From: Taenia hydatigena
Taxonomy: Eukaryota > Platyhelminthes > Cestoda > Cyclophyllidea > Taeniidae
Assembly: GCA_036345935.2 (NCBI GenBank)
Contig: JADWOT020000001.1
Coordinates: 31,811,062-31,875,061 of the forward strand
DNA length: 64,000 nucleotides
Direction of reading: 5' to 3'
The position numbers and the translations under genes were made by a program. Under the pieces are notes generated by a model. That model made no database searches and had not been told where the DNA came from. It worked only from the letters and a program-made list of their open reading frames with translations. Shown here one piece after another: positions 22,742 to 34,199 of the stretch. The first letter of the stretch is position 1, and every line of letters begins with the position of its first letter.

Positions 22742-24290
22742 ATCTTGTTCTTTAAGAAGTTTTTAATATTTTATCCTCGTTCTTAATAACAGCTCAGCTC
22801 TTCTGGAGGCAAGTGACCATTGAAGAATGACATTGGCTAGGCTCAAGGCCATTCCATGACCCTCAGGTGTGAATGAACGTCACTGGCTAGTCTTAGGGTC
22901 ATTGAGTCGTTATCCCCACAACGCTCCTCTCCCGCCGGAAGGAAGACAAAAGGAAGTAGAGAATGGCATTTACGTATGTAATTGTAAGTCTATGATGATA
23001 ACCTATCACTCAACCTCTACAACATGCACTGCCCCATAGAGAATAAGTGCTTGCCAAGCTACCGCCCGCCTGCCTGGTGTGCAAACACGCATACACACAG
23101 CTTGCATGGCCGAAACGATTTAAGATTCTGATGCACCTGCCTTAAACAGGCAACAATATTGTGCACAGAGACGACTGTCCACGATGGGCAAGTTTTCATT
23201 CGCTGGCCTATTTCGTCATGCGTTGGTGGTAATCTGACCTCAACATAATTTACCACACTCAGAAGATAATAAATAAAAGGTGCACAAGACGGTTGTTTTG
23301 TGCCAAATCGTGGATCATTCAGGTATGAGTGGGACCGCATATTCGAGTAAGGCATCTCTTGTAGGTAGCAGCTCTATTCGACATTCCCACCTGGATTTTT
23401 ATGGGTAGGAGTAGCTACTAAGAGCTTGCTAACTTTCTAAACTGGTGAGATTCTTTGATGAGGTTTCAGTAAGGCGTGGTAATGTTTTGACCAATCAGGC
23501 ATCTACCTGACAAATGTATGGTTTGTTGCTAGGTGTATAGCTCGAAACAGCATCGTCCCTCACTGGGGATCTGAGGGCACACCCAGCATTACAGCGTTGT
23601 CTTTCATTCCCCTTACAATAAGCATCACTGCAGTTCAATGATTCGCGATTACCTACCTCACAGGGGTAAACCCCTTTCAGTGTCGACGAAGACGAATGCA
23701 AATACTAACATCTTTTGTCCGTTGCCATTTGACATTGGTTTGCAGCAGTCCGCAATAGAAAATAAACGGCTTTTTTGATGAACGCAGACAGGGAGCTGCA
23801 CCATTCATAGTAGCTGAAGCGCTTGGTGATTGGTTGTGCGGACCTACGAGAAAAGCCACGAAAGCATAGCAGCCATGAAAGCTAGTAGAGTTACAATGGC
23901 CACAGCAGCGCAGGTCGAGTCATCGCTAGTCGTGGTTACTGCAGCGGAAGTCTGGGCAGGTGTGCTGGTTGTTGAGGGGCTTCTTCCAGTCGTGACAGAC
24001 ACTTTCTCCACCTCTATCCGATACGACCATAAATTTGCCCAATTATAATAGCACATTTAGGAGCGTCTGTCCAACTCTCGGCAGTAGTTTATTCAGTGCC
24101 AGGCAGTACTACTACTAATAAGTCTGCAAACTTAATTAGTAGTAGCGGTTACGATACGTGGGCAGCGTTGCAGAATTGATTCTAGTGGATCTGGTTAGTC
24201 CTAAGCAGTAGCCGTGGTTCAGCTTTCAGCAAAAACGAGCATAGAGGACTCATCTCTCTCCAAAGCTGGTGTAGGGCACCAAGGTGCTCT
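22742..24290 (+). repeat. Inverted duplication C, left copy (partner 62690-63922)
   Basis: The reverse complement of 62690-63922 follows this segment from the AT-rich left end to the GGTGCTCT region at the right. This copy is about 300 bp longer. It carries the minus-strand Ser/Thr-rich exon at 23844-24056. The partner has a long TG run that is not repeated here. Confidence 0.85.
23844..24056 (-). CDS. Candidate C-terminal exon: Ser/Thr-rich stalk plus hydrophobic tail
   Basis: Seventy codons on the minus strand: a Ser/Thr/Pro stretch (VTTGRSPSTTSTPAQTS), then a hydrophobic segment (VAIVTLLAFMAAMLSWLF) at the very end. This layout fits a GPI-anchor signal or a C-terminal membrane anchor. The inverted partner at 62985-63146 encodes the same layout with conserved CAA.VIVTLLAF and AA.LS. 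No upstream exons or definite acceptor were identified, so it may be the last exon of a surface-protein gene or a remnant of one. Confidence 0.4.
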   Translation of the reverse strand: MCYYNWANLWSYRIEVEKVSVTTGRSPSTTSTPAQTSAAVTTTSDDSTCAAVAIVTLLAFMAAMLSWLFS

Positions 24291-25096
24291 CTGTCGCCAG
24301 AATCTCCCTCCCCAATGCGTGCACAAACGGCGACAGAAGTGGTTTGATTTGGCCTTAGATTATAAGAGGTGAAACTGGTCATCAAAGGGTGAGAGTAATG
24401 CTGCTTCCACACCGCAGTGTCAAATGTGTAAGCAATAAAGTAGGCAACAATATACGCGCTGAATCCAGGTGGGGTGTTCCATTTCATACACACGCATTGA
24501 GGAACGAGTGCGTAATGCTTTGTTTGTTTGACTGCCACTTTCAGCTACCCTGACTTGGGTGGCCATGTTGCTCTAGTCACGTGGCCTGGCCTCTGGGACA
24601 TGCCAGCGTCCTCGTGCCCTCTGTTTATTGAATATGCATATTCTGCCCCAGTAATGCGCCCTCTTTTGCCTTCAAGGGAGTCTCGGGATGTTACAAGGTG
24701 CTTAAATTTTCACATTCTGAGGAGTGCTATGACCCTCACAAGTGGAAATGCAATGATTTGTCATTGGCGCATCTTCTGCTGTTTAAATTGTTAGGGATCA
24801 CTCACCTCGTTTTTTTCCCTTTTTCCTTATCCCTCTTCCCCACTCCCCATAGCATGATCGTATCGTGCTAACAGAGTTATGCCACAGCAATACCTTCTTT
24901 TTGCCTTCTATGTGAGCAGGATGGGGTGGGTGGTAATGAGACGAGCATTAGTGGACTGGGTGAGTGGGTGGGTGTGAGAGGCGCCACCACTTTAAAATAT
25001 TGATCAACGGTGTCAGTTCTAGTGCGAAATGAGTGAACAGGTTTGTCAGCGATGCAGCTTACCGACTATGCGACAGACATCCCGTAATATAGCAAT

Positions 25097-25603
25097 TTAA
25101 TGGGCATACACATTCCCGATGTGCTCCTTCCACCTCACATCTAGCATCACCTCTCCTGTAGCGTCCTGAGGCTTCCTCGAAGGCAAAAGAAGGCAGAATG
25201 CTAGGCTAGAATATATATATTCAACGGACAGAGGAAAGTAGGTTGCTGGCATGGCCCGGAGGCCAGCCCACGCAGCTTGGGCAGTACGGCCACCTCTGCA
25301 TAAGATCGCCAAAATTGTGCAACGACAAACTAAACTAGAGTGATTGGCCAACCGTCGAATGAGCATAAACACAAAGGAGTGGTTAAACAATAGCGTACCG
25401 TTGCATAGCAATGACCACGACGCACGATCTCTCGCAGGCAACGATTCGCAAGCGTAATCCCTCCCACATCTCAACATAACTGCTACGGTCCGAGAACGAA
25501 TGCGAACAGGTCTGATAATGGATGAGTAGACTCGTTCATAAAGTTGTTTCCACGCCATCCTTTCCACCCTGCCGTAAGTAGCCAGGATATGAGTTTGCTT
25601 CAC
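25097..25603 (-). pseudogene. 168-codon open frame, part shared by three repeat copies
   Basis: The minus-strand frame contains MLRCGRDYACESLPARD and LANHSSLVCRCTILAILCR. The homologous frames at 7836-8024 and 54928-55206 (plus strand) are also open over these 62 codons and stop at the same place. The last 60 codons here run into a separate dispersed unit (TATATATA with GGCCATGCCAGCAACCTA-type DNA) also found at 24547-24700, 55295-55450, 8856-8950 and 56990-57090. The protein family is not recognised. The conserved frame could be the relic of a mobile-element protein. Confidence 0.3.
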
Positions 25604-26425
25604 TGGGCCAATGCAAGATGTCAGATAATAATTGTGAGATCAAATAACTCACTTTTAGCAGTACCACATTCCAACAGCCAAAGCAGCTCTAAGCATGCAC
25701 ATCACAATCTCAGTTATATATAAATTCGGTGTCAATATATTTGCGCTAAAATATGTATTGTTGCAATTGCCATTATGCGCGGCATCTCTAACCCACTAAT
25801 GCGGTCTCGTAAAGTTTAATACAAGCATATAATTGAATTAGTTATGTTTTCGAATGCGTTATTCTTATCGCCCAAATCATCCCTTGTTTTTAATTGTCGT
25901 TTCCATTACCACAATTGATGCTTCGCTCTAAGGTGACGACGCAGTGGTTTGACTGACATTTCTGTTGGCTCAACGTCTCCTCGTGCGGTGATGATGATTT
26001 CTCGCATTGAATCATTGGTATAGACGGACAAAAGAGCTACCAAGTTCGTATGTGCATTATTTGCTGTAGTGCTACAATTTGAAGCATTTTGTTTGGTAAG
26101 TTTATTTTTACACGTCCCAATTATGCTATTTGTTAGTGTGGATAGCTGCTGCAGATGAGTCGACCTTACCAAGTTGAGGCTGATTGGATACAGTTGTCAT
26201 GCAAGCAGCACCGGTAATGTAAGTTTAGGAGAAAGAGATGGCGTTGCGAAGCTAGTTGCATCCCGGTCCACTGAGGCCGACGGCAGCTTCTGTTGATGTC
26301 GTCTGCACGGTCTCACCTCTACTCCAACTGAGCACCAGTGGCGCTCCCTCGGATCACCTTTTCTCGTTATCAGATGTACAAGGCGGCGTAACTATTGGCT
26401 AAGTATGGAGGGAGTGAAGCTCATT

Positions 26426-26448
26426 GCACTGCTCTAATTGAGCAGTGC
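26426..26448. repeat. Hairpin GCACTGCTC/GAGCAGTGC, copy 1
   Basis: Perfect 9-bp arms around TAATT. Related hairpins lie at 56470-56492 (11-bp arms, 1-nt loop), 54046-54068 (one mismatch) and 57712-57734 (degraded), each within related flanking DNA. Confidence 0.7.
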
Positions 26449-29379
26449 GAAGCTCGCGTACGCAAGCAGAAATGTTGCGTAGACCATTTCTCTGTCCGAA
26501 AGCGCCGCAATCAGATCACCGAAAGGTAAAATCCTGACGATGCGGCCAACAAATCAAATAAAAAGATTGAATTTATGAGGAGCTATCTTTTAAGAATGGC
26601 TTGGATGATGAGAAGGAGGACGAGGTGGAGGAGGGAGGAGAAAGAGGAGTAAGAGGCATAGTTACTTGTTTATAAGGTTAAAAGTGCTTGACTGCTAGGT
26701 CTCATTTGTTAAGATGTTTGATTTTGCGGTTTGTTTGTGTATGTGTACTGCTTAGAAATTGTTTGGGTTTTAAAGGTGCTAAGTGCGCTGCAGTCGCGTA
26801 GGTGGAGGTATTCGGATCGTGGATTTATTATGATTGGTGGCTCAACGGCTACAACTCTCATTGTTTTAGCCTTCGCCTAGTCCTGATTACCGCAGAATAG
26901 TTAAGGACATATGGCATTCCAGTGGTTGCAGTGATGCTCCAGCCAGCTCCAGACTAGTACCTACAACAAGGCTTAACTCTTCTGTCGTCGTAGTGGTCTT
27001 CGAGCAGTAACGCTGACAAGAGTTTTTGAATCTCTGTCAAATAGCCTCGAAAAGTGGCCTAATGACGTGAATGGGGTTGCATAAATGCTGAAAATGACTT
27101 CTCACTGTAGACATGCGACAATCTTCTCCGCATGGAGGTTATGTTTAGACGAAGTGCTCTTGTACATCTGATTGGTCAATGGATTGTGTGTAACGCTGCC
27201 GCCACCTCACTTTGGCAAGAGTACCGCAATATTCGCACTCTTCGTCGACGTGGAATCCTATATCCTTCTCAAGAACATTCAAAGTGACTAAAGAGTCGTG
27301 TGGAAGTTACTTCACAACCTCATGATGCTAGCCTATCCCCAAATCCATCGTGTCAACTTGTAGCTTCGATTGTCCAAATAGTTTGTCTTTACACTACTGC
27401 AACGGGTTGTTTCATTTGAGTGTGAGTTTTCCGTAAAAGAAGAAGGATGTTACCTAAGGAAAAAGAGGAAAATTAAAGTTTTGCAGTTGTAAATAATCAC
27501 ATGTTTTGTGTTCAAAGCGAAGCACCCTGCTCAGATCAACATCGAAAACGGTTTCGTCCCCCACTTGTTCTTCCTCTTTTCATCCCGAGGAAGACGAAAG
27601 CCAAAGAGGGGGAGACAAGCGCTGACTCATTACACACCCTTTCGAACGCGTCGGCATAATTCTGCTATTGTGTCTAGCATTTGCACAGGATGAAATCCAT
27701 TCGTCCATCAGTGTTTCAAGTTGGGTTGGTCTCTTTGTTCCTGTCTGCTGTGTAATGTTCACCGCCCATTCATTACTTTACTGGATCCTTGTAAGATCAT
27801 GTTATTGACAGTGATCGATCCAAATTTCCCGGTCTGATGGGATTCGCCCTGTTCAAATAAGGTCGATGTGCAATGATGGTAGCCGTCCTTTGAGGTGTCC
27901 AGAAGATGGCGAGAGAGTGCTGTTGCAGCGATGGATCGCTTCCGAAAATTTAAACACTCGAGTCATCCAAAGGCGAGCTACCACCCCAATGATTGATGAG
28001 AAGCGATTGGCAGTCCCACGTTTCTCTACCCAATCGGCAGTCAAGCTAACTGCAAACACCCTCAAAGGGCTCTTTTGCGTTCACCTCTCCCTACTTAGCG
28101 TCATTCAACTCCAATGATGGGTTTCTGCTCCTACTGTGGTGCAAATGTCTTAAGAGTTTTTGATTTCTTACTCACCACAAGCCAAGTTAAGGCACCAATT
28201 AGCTGTACGATGAGGATTTCATTGCCGTGTGAAGGATAATTGCATCAACCATTTTCCTAGCTGTCGAACAACTGGGGTTCTTTTTAGGATAGCTTACGAT
28301 TAGACATGGTGACGTTAGGACCACGTAAGTGGTGACTGCAGTTGCAGAATGCTATTGCTGCAAAGCATCAAGGCGCATTGGCATTCTGTGCTTAATCTGC
28401 TGATTGGAAGCAGATGAGGAGGAGTGGACGCTAACTGGGCAAACACAGACATTCCAACAGTCTTCTCCGAAGGACAGCTGACGTCGCCCTCTCATTAATA
28501 GATGCTAGAAGATGGTTTGGTTAATGTTGGACTGAATTAGTATGCAAGATAGGCAGCTAGCTGGCCCATTAAACAATTCACTGGCACTGCGACATGCTAC
28601 TCATTAGTTAGTTAGTAGCAATGCGTTGTGTGCAAATGTGTCTTGGCCCACTAAATTTGCCTTTTATATGGATCGGTAACTGGTTGGTGCAGTTTGTTTG
28701 TGAGTCCTTGAGCTAGTAGCTCCGTGTTGAATGGCAATGTCTCCTAACCACAAAATTTGTCGTTTATACGCTCGGTAACTTGCTGGTGTGTTTCGTTTGT
28801 TAGTCAGTTATAGAGCCGTTAAGTAGGTTGTTGGTCAGGGAAATTCACTGCGGTGGAGGTTAGCAGTGCAGGGAATTCTGAGGAGCGGCATTGTTATTTA
28901 TGCTGATATCCGCTTCCATGAATGCCTCGAACGCAACAGTTAATCACATTATCCTCTTGTCACTATATCTCTCTCCGCAGATCAACGAGCATTTGGATAT
29001 CTAGCCTGCGTCATGTTTGTAGCAGCAAGCGTGACTCATTTGACGTGTCGAGCTAATGTTTTATTATCCGAAATCACTCCAAGGGCATTGCATCGATTTT
29101 AACTCTCTCTTTTCACTCTTTATGAGCGTAAAATGAAGTCCTAATATGGTCAATGTTGCCCATTTTGGTGCATAAACATCACTTTTGTTGTTGTTTCTTG
29201 TACTTGCAGTCAGTTGATACGGCGGTTCTTTTCGACCAGCGGACCAGCTACCCGATATTGGGTATGACGGTAGCTATACGTTAACCAGGTACTGCCGACG
29301 TACGTCCCTCCCTACTCACTGACGATGTTACATTACACTCTGCCCGATTTGGCTTAAATGGGGGTCAACAAAGCCTTTG

Positions 29380-30180
29380 GTGTAACACCGAACTTCATTT
29401 AAATCAACCTCTAGGATAAAGAGAAGGGGATTGTGGAGAGAAAGAGCTGTTTGAGGAATCGGCTCTTAACCACGAAAACAGCAAAAGATTCGCTGAGGTC
29501 CTTCACGGCTCTGTTTGATTCTGGATCAGCGCTTTGGCTCTACAAGAATCAGGTGCAGGGCAGAGGGACCACCAGAAAATGACGGCAATGAATTGGCGGA
29601 GGAGGAGGAAGAGGAGAAGGATGTGCAGGTGGGAATAAAATGTGAGGCAAAGAGTGTTGGAGCGCGAGCATTTTACTCTCACCACCAGCAGGCAAGGGAT
29701 TCTTGATCAACTGCAGCATGAGCTGAAGCAAGAGCTGCTATGTAACACCTGCAGTGTGAGTTGAAGAGGAGGAAGGAAGGAAGAAAATACAATTGTGTGG
29801 AAGGGTGAGTGAATGACTGGCCTTCCACCCACCTGCCCATCCACAATGACTAATCAGAACAAGGACAAGGCAGGAGAACAGAGTCTCTAGTGGTTGGGTA
29901 GACTCAAGTTCAATTGGCTGTAAAGCTTATCACGCCTCACGGATCTCATTGGCCCTCCAATCCAGAAGCTTGAAAGTGAATTCGGCCAGATAGACGTCAA
30001 TAAGCGAGAAGTACCGAGAGAAAGGGAGACTCTAACTTCTCAATTCAAAGTCCTCATAAAGCTCTATCACTTGTAGTCCCATGAAATAACTAGTAGTAAA
30101 CATCCAACCAACCAATGTCGTCGCTTACCTCCTGGCGCACCTGCTACGTATACGTTTTGTTTAAGCATGTGCATCTCGTA
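29380..30180 (+). repeat. Inverted copy of 2130-3260
   Basis: The minus strand of 2130-3260 follows this segment, with 29830-30150 additionally matching 40590-40900 directly. Short open frames on the minus strand (29503-29685) resemble 2947-3180 only in their first half. No gene is called. Confidence 0.75.
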
Positions 30181-30679
30181 TAGGGAAGAAGATTTCAGGT
30201 CTAAGGGGTTGAAGGAGGAAGAAGATTGCGTGATTGTGACTCATTATCCGTGTCATATTTAATGCGGAGCATCCTACTCAGGTCGACATCAGAAACGATT
30301 CCGTCGATCGTAGTTTGAATGTGTCTCAACCAATGCGCCTGGAGGCATTTACACCAGCGACTCATTGTGGCTGCTTCGAAGATATTATTTGATAAATTGG
30401 TAGAGTTAAGCCCAACCATTACCGACAACCATGGCGATGGTGGGTGAAAGCTTCAGACAGCTCACCTTGGTTATGCGACTATCATCTCAAAAAGAGGGGT
30501 TAGTTTAGACAAAATGCAGATCGATGTCCATCTCCTTCGTTGTCGACCCAGTAAAAGGAACATGGTGGTAAGGGTCAACTATTTCATCATTAACTAACGG
30601 GGACGGATGCCCAGGCGCCCTCTTATGTCGGCATATTCGCCGTGTATATGCTTGGTTGAGTATTCATCATTGCTAGCCG

Positions 30680-30845
30680 AGAAGCGATCGGCGAACACGC
30701 TTTTCACTACGAAAGCGTCGTCATCCTCCTTCAAGGGCGATATGGACTTCCTAAGGCAGCACAACCCTCATCACTCTGCTTCGCTCACTGCATCACCAAC
30801 AATTAAGAGTACTCGCCACTTGCTCTCACTCTACTCGTCTCAAGG
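30680..30845 (+). repeat. SQHNPHH-type module, best plus-strand copy
   Basis: Open from SLLAEKRSANTLFTTKASSS through FLRQHNPHHSASLTASP to HLLSLYSSQGNKAK, spanning the whole module as reconstructed from the others. A TATGC box precedes it. Other copies lie at 2010-2115(-), 3885-4030(-), 17640-17740(-), 31415-31485(+), 40895-40945(+), 45890-45965(+) and 52150-52250(-). There are no terminal inverted repeats, poly-A tail or constant flanks that would identify a transposon class. Confidence 0.6.
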
Positions 30846-31116
30846 AAACAAAGCCAAGGAGAAAGGAAGTAGCAAGGAACCTGCAACATATTGAAGTAAA
30901 TTGATTGGAGAACGAAATTAAATGAAGGACCACAATCTATCTTCTCCTGTTACGAGTAGCGCACAGCTGCCTGTCCATGCAGGCCAAAAAGCGAGTTCAT
31001 TTTCGATAAACTGAGTGAATGAAAGATGGACAACATTGTTATGCCACCGATGCCAAAAGTGCTAAACAGCTAGCCCATTAATCGTGGGAGCGGAAGACGA
31101 TATGACTTCATTGCAG

Positions 31117-31240
31117 AGAAATCGTCTATTACCGACAACTCAAACGAACCCACGGAGAGGTGGTACCCCCCTATGCCAACCTCAAGCATCTCCTCATGGC
31201 ATCTCATGCCAATCAAATGCGTCTCGTTCAACCAAGATGA
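31117..31240 (+). pseudogene. REIV-type acceptor-bounded coding piece, copy 1
   Basis: Directly after CATTGCAG the frame reads (R)EIVYYRQLKRTHGEVV, then PPYANLKHLLMASHANQ, and ends at TGA 31238. Relatives at 36018-36122, 36691-36778 (minus) and 42866-43094 keep the same frame. Three of the four are preceded by an AG at exactly the same place (GCAG|AGAAA). This suggests a conserved exon start rather than chance. Family not recognised. Confidence 0.4.
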
Positions 31241-31460
31241 CCATTTAATCCAACAAATGCATGTCGTAAGAGAGTCAATGCAAAGAAGCGGCTAAAGCAC
31301 CATCAACGGTGGCCAATCTGGCCGTACAAATTGGCAGGCCGGCATGTGTGCCTCCACCTTCGACTAATTAGAGCGGCACTTATTAAAGGGACAAAGCGAT
31401 GCAGCGATAAAACTAGTCCCTCTGTAATTGTGCTTAACCTTCATCACTCTACCTCGTTCA

Positions 31461-32102
31461 TCACATTACCAGTGATGGAGAAAGTTGCCTGCACGCACAC
31501 ACTCCATCGCACTCATGCGGATGCGTTGGCGCACCGCTGCTGAATTTACAGCCAGGAATTTCACACCGTAACAACTCGCTCTGCCTTGAAGCTAGTTCTT
31601 TGCGATTGTAGCGACCGCAACATGATGTTCCAGCTAAAAAGAAGCAGTGCTTGCACAACTTGCTTACTTGGAAATTTGCTGAAGTAAAGATACAGGTCTG
31701 TGGCCATTGATAGTTGACGCGGTGGTCAATCCGACTAGTAACTGATTGCTCTTGACCTCTGAGTGGTTGAGAGCAGACTTGATTTTCGGCGGAATTGCGA
31801 ACACCTCTAGCGTCTTGATCTCCTAGCGTCCATCGATGCCATCGCTTTCCTATTTCCGGTAGGTGTCTCTTCAGAACAGATACAAGTGGCATCCGTGCTC
31901 CACCCCACAGCAATAAAGACACCAGTGAGCGATTTGCACCTCCATGCACGCCATCAAAGAGCGTTTTAAGGTTACTGTGATTTAAAGTGGGCAACGATTT
32001 CATCAACGAACCTAACAGTATGTAAAGAGACTGCATTTCGTTTCTTAGTTCACGTCTGTCAAGAATCCTTTGTTTCGTCCATGTTTCTGATTTATCAATG
32101 GC
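31461..32102 (-). CDS. Longest open frame in the window (about 213 codons), unidentified
   Basis: The minus strand is open from 32102 (after TGA) to 31461, with the first ATG at 32036. The frame includes EMQSLYILLGSLMKSLPTL, KTLFDGVHGGANRSLVSLL and VLKRHLPEIGKRWHRWTLG. A second minus-strand frame (32045-32245) overlaps its start. A 23-nt offset between the two frames could be a frameshift joining them. The final 35 codons run into repeat DNA that also carries a plus-strand SQHNPHH-type module, so the true end may be earlier. No family recognised. Confidence 0.35.
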   Translation of the reverse strand, partial: AIDKSETWTKQRILDRRELRNEMQSLYILLGSLMKSLPTLNHSNLKTLFDGVHGGANRSLVSLLLWGGARMPLVSVLKRHLPEIGKRWHRWTLGDQDARGVRNSAENQVCSQPLRGQEQSVTSRIDHRVNYQWPQTCIFTSANFQVSKLCKHCFFLAGTSCCGRYNRKELASRQSELLRCEIPGCKFSSGAPTHPHECDGVCACRQLSPSLVM

Positions 32103-32249
32103 TCATCAAGTGGTCCGCACATTATGTAAATACACCTTCCAAACATATTAATTGTAGAGTTTTGAGCATCAGTTGAGAAATCTCTTAGACTGCTTAATAT
32201 TGATGTGGTAGCTGGGGCCGAACTGGGTGATATTTGAGCTGACAAGGAT

Positions 32250-33165
32250 GCCAGCTTGCTAAATACCAGCTAGCTGACTTGACGACAGGTAGACAAACAG
32301 TCCGACTGGTATTTGCGCATTCCATGGTTAGTTGGCCAGTTCTCTGGCTAGGTGAATAGAAGGGCTAGTTTGCTCGTCAGCCTCGAATACACGCAGGCGA
32401 CTTGCCATAGCTTCTCTCACTAGATGGGTCGGCGTTCATCCAGAGAGAAGTCACTGCAAGGTGATTTAAATGACTGCCATAGCACACTTTGGAACTGCAT
32501 TTATTTTAAGCTCACAATTTATTCTCTTAACTCTACTTGGACACTCTAGCAGGTTAGTAATGCAGTCCATGTCTTACTTCAAATAAAACCAAGCTTTCGT
32601 AGGCATATTTTTCAATTTTAAGCCAACATACATGATAAGTGTTGCACCATTAGCTAAGTAAGTAAAATAAACGGGAACTAACAGAACTGTACTGGGTCCC
32701 TGAGGTAAAGCATCATCCTGTGACTGCGTGGTACCTGTGGCTAGAGAGTTGTCACTGAAATGCACCAAGTGTAGAGCACTTGGGAATAAGCCCAACCATC
32801 ATTCATCATTGCCACTTAGACGTGGTAGGTGTGTTGCAGAACTCGACAACCCACTCGAGCTCCTCGATTCCTCTGAGGAACATGAAAACTTTCCTTCTTG
32901 CAGTTATGGACATTGTCCTGCTAAACTAACCTAACATGACCTGACAGCATATTGAATTCAAATATTAAAATGTGATCCATTTACTTGGCCTTTTATTCCT
33001 CTTATCAGGAGGCAGGAGGAGGCTACAAGACTAAGAGATGGGTTTACTGAGCTACAGATTAACTTAATCCACAAAACTCAATCCCAATCTTCCAACTGGA
33101 CGATTACCCTACTGTAGGCGCTAATCTCTCTCCTCATCTTTCTCATTCTGCCTTTAAACCAACAC
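32250..33165. other. Interval with only a partial repeat match
   Basis: The stretch 32640-32940 resembles 40085-40410 (shared TAGAGA.TTGTCACTGAAATGCA). The rest shows no second copy in the window, and no exon with supporting splice signals was found. Confidence 0.45.
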
Positions 33166-33560
33166 ATTTCATAGCATTGTCATTGCCAATTAGTCTCTTT
33201 ATTGCATTAACCTTGGATATGATCCACAGGGATCCTCAAATTAAGCTTATAATTCTCACTTTGCCTGGATCTCCTACAAAGCCTCACAGCACGGCGGCCA
33301 CAGTAGATGTTCAACTCTCTGGACCTGTATTAAGCATGCTAAATCACAGAAAATGTACAATATTACAAAGTGGGTGCATATGAAATCACAGGGCTGTTTT
33401 TTTGGCTAGGAGTCGATCTCCTTTCCGTCCCTCTCTCCTCTCACTTTGCCACACCCTGTAGCATGTTTGCATGGTTCAAACAGAGCTTTTGTCATGTCGG
33501 TGCCTTCTTTTCACCTTTCTTGTGGGCAGTACTACGTATAAGGTAATGGCGCAAGCACAG
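33165..33560 (+). pseudogene. LPLDMIHED-type coding-derived piece, plus-strand copy
   Basis: The plus-strand frame includes ALTLDMIHRDPQIKLIILTL and GSPTKPHSTAAT. It corresponds to minus-strand frames at 8642-8854 (LPLNMIHEDPSILLLAFALS) and 56560-56994 (LPLDMIHEDTSILLLAYALS). The DNA to the right (33390-33540) continues to match the reverse of 8280-8420. Three open copies in matching frame suggest an old coding sequence, family unknown. Confidence 0.4.
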
Positions 33561-33924
33561 TAGCCATTCAGCTATTACATTTTCCTTAACTACTTCTACA
33601 AACCATCTCGTCCATTAGTCCTTTCAAGCATCCTGCCCGATTGTATTCCTCGTTGTACTTTGGGTTCAACAGCCTCTGCCTAACATGTCCAATACAAGGA
33701 ACGAGAGGGGACAGTTCTCTACCTGCTGAATTCGCTAAAGGCAGCAAAAAACACGAACGAGTTTACTGTTCATAGGAAAGGCAAGATGGAAGCAGAGAAG
33801 ACCAAGGCGTCTTTGAATGGGTAAGGGCCTAATGTCAGTGCTGGGAGGAGCCGACTGCTGACAAATGTTACGCACTAATATTTTATTTGAACAGGTCTAC
33901 ATCGCGACTTATTTGGCGCAGGTG

Positions 33925-34135
33925 CAGTGCGAGATTTTATTTCTCAGGTTTCTGATCTGCTCAGTGAATAGACGATGGTGCTTCGTTCCTGTCGCTTGGT
34001 CACCTTTCCCCACATTCAAAGCATGCAGATGCTCAAATTCTCTCTGGGTCGGCTTTGGCTCCCACAAAAGTTGAATGTGGCTAAGTAGTTAGACCCAACT
34101 TCTCCTGTGGATGGACGCGCACAATGTGGGTGGTA
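33925..34135 (+). pseudogene. LLKF-type coding-derived piece, third copy
   Basis: After GCATGCAG the frame reads MQMLKFSLGRLWLPQKLNVA, then a TAG, then SPVDGRAQ. It corresponds in order to the open minus-strand frame at 13600-13788. The preceding 90 bases match 13805-13895. Confidence 0.4.
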
Positions 34136-34199
34136 GCTAGCCCTTTCCGCTCTGGGTGCTGCCCGTGGGCTTCGATTCGGTGAGGATGTTGTGCTTAGC

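Larger units (their letters stand above)
24540..29120 (+). repeat. Inverted duplication D, left copy (partner 50355-55810)
   Basis: Successive blocks match the minus strand in reverse order: 24540-25100 with 55230-55800, 25100-25600 with 54890-55450, 25600-26300 with 54200-54890, 26430-26520 with 53950-54080, 27480-27840 with 51810-52160, and 27840-29120 with 50355-51810. Local indels distinguish the arms. It is the largest inverted pair in the window, separated by about 21 kb. Confidence 0.8.
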
